From Sulfurimonas sp. (GTDB lineage: Bacteria; Campylobacterota; Campylobacteria; Campylobacterales; Sulfurimonadaceae), in the NCBI GenBank assembly GCA_021161305.1, contig JAGHAW010000279.1, positions 1 through 20,236 on the forward strand: DNA of 20,236 nt, read 5' to 3'. The translations under genes and the position numbers were made by a program. The notes below the pieces were generated by a model. The model did not search any database and was not told the DNA's origin. It worked only from the letters and a program-made list of their open reading frames with translations. Shown in pieces: positions 16,837-20,236 of this stretch (its first letter is position 1; each line of letters starts with the position of its first letter).

Positions 16837-16857
16837 ATTATAGATTTATACATTATA
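16837..16857 (-). promoter_or_regulatory. Two tandem TATAAT boxes upstream of psrA
   Basis: Minus-strand TATAAT occurs at 16852-16857 and again at 16837-16842, about 93 and 78 bases before the chosen psrA ATG. Either could be the -10 box of the psrABC operon, leaving an untranslated leader of about 70-85 bases. By eye only. Confidence 0.4.
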
Positions 16858-16875
16858 GTTTATTTTATCTTATAA

Positions 16876-16895
16876 ATAACTTTAATAAATGTTAT
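16876..16895. promoter_or_regulatory. Possible operator: inverted repeat ATAAC-N10-GTTAT
   Basis: On the plus strand ATAAC (16876-16880) and GTTAT (16891-16895) form an inverted repeat centred about 31 bases upstream of the distal psrA TATAAT, where a regulator could bind. A further GTTAT lies at 16913-16917. The half-sites are short and AT-rich, so chance is a real alternative. Confidence 0.2.
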
Positions 16896-16931
16896 CTTTT
16901 TGATAATGAAAAGTTATAAGAAAGGGAAATT

Positions 16932-18083
16932 TTATTTAGGTATTTTGATGTCAATATCTTCTAGCATACCTTTTTCAAAATTTTTATGACAGACAAAGCA
17001 ATTGGCTTTTCTTTTGACTTTTTTGGATTTAAAAACATGTTGAGGAATATCGGCATGTGTATCTTTCCAATATCTTATCTTAGTTATAGATTTTCTTCCG
17101 CGAGCACCACCTAGAGATTTCATCACTTTTACGGAGACCTCTTTTGTGTTTTTATCAGCAGAATGTTTTTTGAGGTAGTTAAAGATAACTGTCTGATCAT
17201 TTAGAGAGATTCTATTTTCACCTTTTTTCATAGTTGGTGAGATTTCTTCTCCAAAGTGATTTTTTAGATCTCCTCTTATCCTTTCCCAAGAGCTTTGTGG
17301 TAAAATAAATGGAGGGTATGGTTTGTGACAAGCTCCACATTCTGTATAATAAGTAAAAGATTCATGTTTATAATCATGCTGTTTGTAGATAGTGGCAACA
17401 AAAGGGTTGTTTCTACCATCTGTAGATACAAAAAATACCAAGGCAGAGATAATTAAAAAAACATAAGTAAGACCACTTTTATATTTTCCAGTTTTAGAAT
17501 CCTCGCCTTTTGCTTTTTTATACCCTGTAACCATCGCAAAAACCATATTGGTTTTATGGTAAAATTGCTCTAGTAACACACCAGAAATGTGAATAATAAC
17601 CCAAATTAATAAGATATATGCAGAGTAGATATGAAAATTAAAGAGAGTATCCATATACATATAATAGTCGTGATTTAAGAAACCTAAATAGCCTTTGCCC
17701 TCTTGAATGCCATATAGTAAAAGACCGGTGATAGAGATAACTGAACCACCACTTAAAACAATTAGAGTGTACCAGCTTGAAGCGGGATTGTGTCCGGCAG
17801 GAATCTCTCTCCAGCGATTCTGAACTTTTTCAACAAAATAAAATTTTAGTTTAGCAAGAGAGAGTTTAAGAGTTGAAAAGCGAGCATATTGTGGACCAAC
17901 AAACCCCCAAATAATTCTGTATACAAGCATTAATCCAAAGATAATACCAACAGCTACATGTAAGTTAAGCAGGTTTTCTTCAATAGAAAATATAAAAGCG
18001 AGAGTAAAAGAAAAAGCTATAAGCCAATGAATAATTCTAGTATAGACTGGCCATACAAAAACTTGATCTTCTCTTCTGTTCAA
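16932..18083 (-). CDS. Cytochrome b561-type membrane domain fused to diheme cytochrome c (DHC-like)
   Basis: A two-part redox protein of 383 residues. Residues 1-220 form a cytochrome b561/Ni-Fe-hydrogenase-type di-heme b domain with four core helices plus a fifth near 204-220. Candidate heme b ligands are His19 (RIIHW), His42 (LHVAVG), His151 (FNFHIY) and His165 (WVIIHISG). After the last helix a periplasmic region carries two c-type heme sites, CGACH at 249-253 and CFVCH at 362-366, spaced as in the DHC diheme cytochrome c family. It could carry electrons between quinones in the membrane and periplasmic partners such as cytochromes or the molybdoenzymes nearby. The start is TTG, supported by AGGAG six bases upstream. 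It lies between the SQR/cytochrome c unit and psrABC, separated from the former by a hairpin. The partner is not known; in some bacteria DHC pairs with the heme protein SHP, which is not seen here. Confidence 0.88.
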   Translation of the reverse strand: MNRREDQVFVWPVYTRIIHWLIAFSFTLAFIFSIEENLLNLHVAVGIIFGLMLVYRIIWGFVGPQYARFSTLKLSLAKLKFYFVEKVQNRWREIPAGHNPASSWYTLIVLSGGSVISITGLLLYGIQEGKGYLGFLNHDYYMYMDTLFNFHIYSAYILLIWVIIHISGVLLEQFYHKTNMVFAMVTGYKKAKGEDSKTGKYKSGLTYVFLIISALVFFVSTDGRNNPFVATIYKQHDYKHESFTYYTECGACHKPYPPFILPQSSWERIRGDLKNHFGEEISPTMKKGENRISLNDQTVIFNYLKKHSADKNTKEVSVKVMKSLGGARGRKSITKIRYWKDTHADIPQHVFKSKKVKRKANCFVCHKNFEKGMLEDIDIKIPK

Positions 18084-18131
18084 TTATTACTCCTAACTAT
18101 GTTGTATGAAATTTGTTATATCTTATAAAAC

Positions 18132-18166
18132 TTTAAAAGGTAGATAAAAGATACCTACCTTTTAAA
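18132..18166 (-). terminator. Candidate terminator between cytochrome c and cytochrome b-DHC genes
   Basis: A perfect 12-bp inverted repeat, TTTAAAAGGTAG (18132-18143) and CTACCTTTTAAA (18155-18166), with an 11-base loop, begins 16 bases past the stop of the lipoprotein cytochrome c gene. On the minus strand the stem is followed by GTTTTAT. The stem is AT-rich with only three or four G-C pairs, so termination may be partial. Confidence 0.6.
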
Positions 18167-18181
18167 AGGGTATATTATAAA

Positions 18182-18559
18182 TCAGTTTGTTTTAGCTAAA
18201 TAAGATAAAAATTCTGCCATAGAATTAATATCATAATCATAGCCTTTATCAACTAATTTTTGCATATTGTGTTCCATAACTTCATGATCAGTTCCACTAG
18301 ACTGCCCACTTGTTCCACCATTTTTAACATCGTACAAATCTTCTGCCATTTCGCCAGGTGTTCTGTCATTTAATGCAGGTGTTTTCTTCTTAGGATTACC
18401 TTCCCCATGTTTACCATGACACTTTATACAAGATTTTTCATAAACTTGTACGGTTGTGTATTTGTATGTTTTTACTTCTGGTGCTTTGTCTTCACCACAT
18501 CCAGTCAAGGCTATAAAAGCTACCGTTGCTAGTGCTATTGTACTTATTTTTTTTATCAT
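18182..18559 (-). CDS. Lipoprotein c-type cytochrome (monoheme)
   Basis: A 125-residue class I cytochrome c. The signal peptide ends in the lipobox LTGC, so Cys21 is expected to be lipidated and the protein held to a membrane facing the periplasm. The single heme site is CIKCH at 44-48, followed by the usual GKHGEGNP loop; Met95 or Met99 in HEVMEHNMQKL is the likely sixth ligand. The last helix, MAEFLSYLAKTN, has the normal family shape. It starts 24 bases after the SQR-family gene, with an AGGA site, so the two are almost certainly co-transcribed. The natural reading is that it takes electrons from that flavoprotein and hands them to a terminal oxidase or other reductase, by analogy with flavocytochrome c; the partnership itself is inferred from position only. 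Confidence 0.92.
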   Translation of the reverse strand: MIKKISTIALATVAFIALTGCGEDKAPEVKTYKYTTVQVYEKSCIKCHGKHGEGNPKKKTPALNDRTPGEMAEDLYDVKNGGTSGQSSGTDHEVMEHNMQKLVDKGYDYDINSMAEFLSYLAKTN

Positions 18560-18583
18560 TTTATTTTCCTAAATATTTTTCTA

Positions 18584-20050
18584 TTAAGCTCTACCGCTTA
18601 GCATACCGATAACTGTCATTGGTTTAAGTAGATAAACTTTTAGTAACCACCAAATCCATCTCTCTTGTGTTGGGTCAAGAGGAACCATTGGTGTTGGTTT
18701 TGCAGTCCAGTTGAACTCTGCAAGCATAACCGTACCTATACTTGTAATAAGTGGACAAACTGTGTAACCATGGTATTGAGCTTTTAGTTTTTCGCCTTCC
18801 ATAGCAGAAATCATATTATCAACAAGAACTTTGTACTGTTTACGAACAGAACCACCGGTTTTACCCATTGGAACAGCAGCAACATCACCTAAACACCATA
18901 CATTTTTGTATTTAACATGCTGTAGGGTCTCTTTTTTTACTGGAACCCAACCCTTTCCTGAACCGATTTTACTTGTTGCAACAACTTCTGGAGCACACAT
19001 AGGTGGAGTAACATGAATGAAATCATAAGGAGCTTTAACAAGTTCACTTTTTAATTCAACTCCATACTCTTCTAAATCTTCATCCCATTCGCCTTTTTCT
19101 AGCCAGTGGTGGTTAAATGTAGCTACTTTAGCTTCTGTATCTATCGCTACAAGATTGTGTTTGTAGTTCCACTTGAAGCCTCTATCTTTGAACTGTTGTA
19201 AGATAGCTTCATGGTACTCAGCTACACCGAACATTTTTCCACCATTTGGATAGAAAGTAAGTTCAACTTTATCTTTAACACCGGCTTCTTCTAAGCGAGC
19301 ATTTGTAAGATACATAATTTTTTTAGGAGCACCACCACACTTAATAGGTGTATTTGGGTGAGTAAAAATTGCTTGTAATTTCTCTGGACCGGTATGAGCC
19401 TTAGCTTTAGCTATTAACTCTTGAATACCTTTGTAAGTATCCTCCGCACCATCTTGAAAGTAGATAGAGTGAACACCGTTTTTACCGACTTTTTCTCTTG
19501 TTTTGGAGTTTTCTCCGGCAGAGGTAATAGTACCACTTAACCCACTAATAGAAGCAAAGTCGAGCATAAGACCGGTAGCAATAATCATTTGATCATAAGA
19601 TACTTCTTCATTCCCATCAACTGTAACTTTGTTATTGTCTGGATCAAAAGAGGTAACAGAACCTTTGATTAGTTTAACACCACTTGGTACTTTGTCGTCT
19701 CTATTGTATTGAATCTCACTTATATCCCAAATACCACCACCTACAAGTGTTTGTCCCGGTTGGTAAGATACCGATAATGGATCTGGCTCAATTACTGTTA
19801 TTTCTAAGTCAGAAGCAGTATTCATAAGACGAGCAGCAGTACTCATTCCTGCTAAACCACCACCAACTATAACTATTTTACCTTTTACGCTAGATGCATT
19901 GACCGTTGAAGTGCCAACTGTAGCACCTGCAAGAATTGATGCAGCCATTGGAGACATCGTCAAATATTTTAAAGCATCACGACGAGACATAATCTCTGGG
20001 TGCTTATCTACTTCAGCTAGAATTTCTTCTAAGATTTCGTTTTTTTTCAT
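18584..20050 (-). CDS. Tat-exported sulfide:quinone oxidoreductase-family flavoprotein
   Basis: An FAD-dependent sulfide oxidising enzyme of the SQR/flavocytochrome c sulfide dehydrogenase family. A twin-arginine signal (SRRDALKYL, 22-30, then a hydrophobic stretch to about 52) follows an unusually long, acidic n-region. The FAD site is IVGGGLAGMS (61-70). Cys238 in TPIKCGGAPKKIMYL and Cys432 in GYTVCPLITS match the two redox cysteines of SQR. The stretches HVTPPM, KKETLQH and CPLIT to LAEF closely recall type II (mitochondrial-like) SQRs. WCLGDVAAVPMGKTGGSVRKQ is the C-terminal FAD-binding part. An amphipathic tail (WIWWLLKVYLLKP) could lie on the membrane. An internal Met21 is an alternative start but has a poorer ribosome binding site. 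The next gene is a lipoprotein cytochrome c. The acceptor could be quinone, or that cytochrome. Confidence 0.9.
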   Translation of the reverse strand: MKKNEILEEILAEVDKHPEIMSRRDALKYLTMSPMAASILAGATVGTSTVNASSVKGKIVIVGGGLAGMSTAARLMNTASDLEITVIEPDPLSVSYQPGQTLVGGGIWDISEIQYNRDDKVPSGVKLIKGSVTSFDPDNNKVTVDGNEEVSYDQMIIATGLMLDFASISGLSGTITSAGENSKTREKVGKNGVHSIYFQDGAEDTYKGIQELIAKAKAHTGPEKLQAIFTHPNTPIKCGGAPKKIMYLTNARLEEAGVKDKVELTFYPNGGKMFGVAEYHEAILQQFKDRGFKWNYKHNLVAIDTEAKVATFNHHWLEKGEWDEDLEEYGVELKSELVKAPYDFIHVTPPMCAPEVVATSKIGSGKGWVPVKKETLQHVKYKNVWCLGDVAAVPMGKTGGSVRKQYKVLVDNMISAMEGEKLKAQYHGYTVCPLITSIGTVMLAEFNWTAKPTPMVPLDPTQERWIWWLLKVYLLKPMTVIGMLSGRA

Positions 20051-20118
20051 TCCTCTTCCCCTTATAATGTGATAAAGTAATTACATTTTACAGGTTTAAG
20101 ACTTAATTGAAGTTTTAA

Positions 20119-20124
20119 ATAATA
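20119..20124 (-). promoter_or_regulatory. Putative -10 box upstream of the SQR-family gene
   Basis: Minus-strand TATTAT, 68 bases before the ATG at 20050. An inverted repeat lies 14 bases further upstream, in the -35 region. By eye only. The rest of 20051-20236 holds no gene that I can support. Confidence 0.3.
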
Positions 20125-20138
20125 GTTTTTTTTTACAA

Positions 20139-20155
20139 GTGTAGCAAAAGTACAC
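20139..20155. promoter_or_regulatory. Possible operator: GTGTA-N7-TACAC inverted repeat
   Basis: A perfect 5-bp inverted repeat, GTGTA (20139-20143) and TACAC (20151-20155), with a 7-base spacer, sits in the -35 region of the candidate promoter of the SQR-cytochrome c unit. The form suits a dimeric helix-turn-helix regulator. No regulator gene is in the window. Confidence 0.3.
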
Positions 20156-20236
20156 ACATTCCTATTTTAGGGAGTTGTAAGAGAATTTGAAGTTATTTTA
20201 GTTATAAGTTAAAGTAAATTTTATAGAGAAAGAATC

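Noticed and set aside
16891..16910. Short hairpin GTTATC-TTTTT-GATAA after the cytochrome b-DHC gene as a terminator
   Set aside because: Only a 5-bp AT-rich stem and no following T-tract on the minus strand; too weak, and it overlaps the better-placed inverted repeat upstream of psrA.

Overview
The window is AT-rich chromosomal DNA, apparently from a Campylobacterota (epsilonproteobacterial) sulfur-metabolising bacterium, most like Sulfurimonas and its relatives. This rests on protein character and gene content: rsmA next to an RNase J with a long Asn/Arg/Lys-rich N-terminus, fliI, low GC, and a dense set of polysulfide reductase-type and sulfide:quinone oxidoreductase genes. The genus is inferred from memory of protein families, not from a search. 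I see no tRNA, rRNA, CRISPR array, insertion sequence or prophage, and no gene-free stretch longer than 300 bases.

Left part (1-6360). A truncated minus-strand gene encodes a membrane sensor with HAMP, a degenerate GGDEF domain and the start of an EAL domain. It diverges from a tight plus-strand housekeeping run: rsmA (16S rRNA dimethyltransferase), rnj (ribonuclease J), folE (GTP cyclohydrolase I, TTG start) and fliI (flagellar export ATPase). The gaps are 17, 18 and 6 bases, so this looks like one operon.

Right part (6361-20236). Everything lies on the minus strand and is read from right to left. First comes a Tat-exported SQR-family flavoprotein followed by a lipoprotein cytochrome c, closed by a candidate hairpin terminator. 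Next is a cytochrome b561 fused to a diheme cytochrome c. Then comes a complete psrA-psrB-psrC molybdoenzyme operon, closed by a very good terminator (11-bp stem plus T-tract). After it lies a secreted DUF1566 protein followed by a second, divergent psrA-psrB pair with no membrane subunit of its own. Last are a small exported three-cysteine protein and a 714-residue WD40-like protein whose stop codon abuts that of fliI.

As a working picture, the SQR/cytochrome c unit would oxidise sulfide in the periplasm. The PsrABC complex would exchange electrons between the quinone pool and polysulfide, sulfur or another sulfur compound. The second PsrA'B' pair, the cytochrome b-diheme fusion and the small exported protein look like accessory or alternative branches. 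The least ordinary part is 8.6-12.4 kb: the extra PsrB' has lost one iron-sulfur ligand (Cys to Ser at residue 99), and the extra PsrA' has changed residues beside the molybdenum ligand. This suggests a paralogous complex that has taken on a different job.
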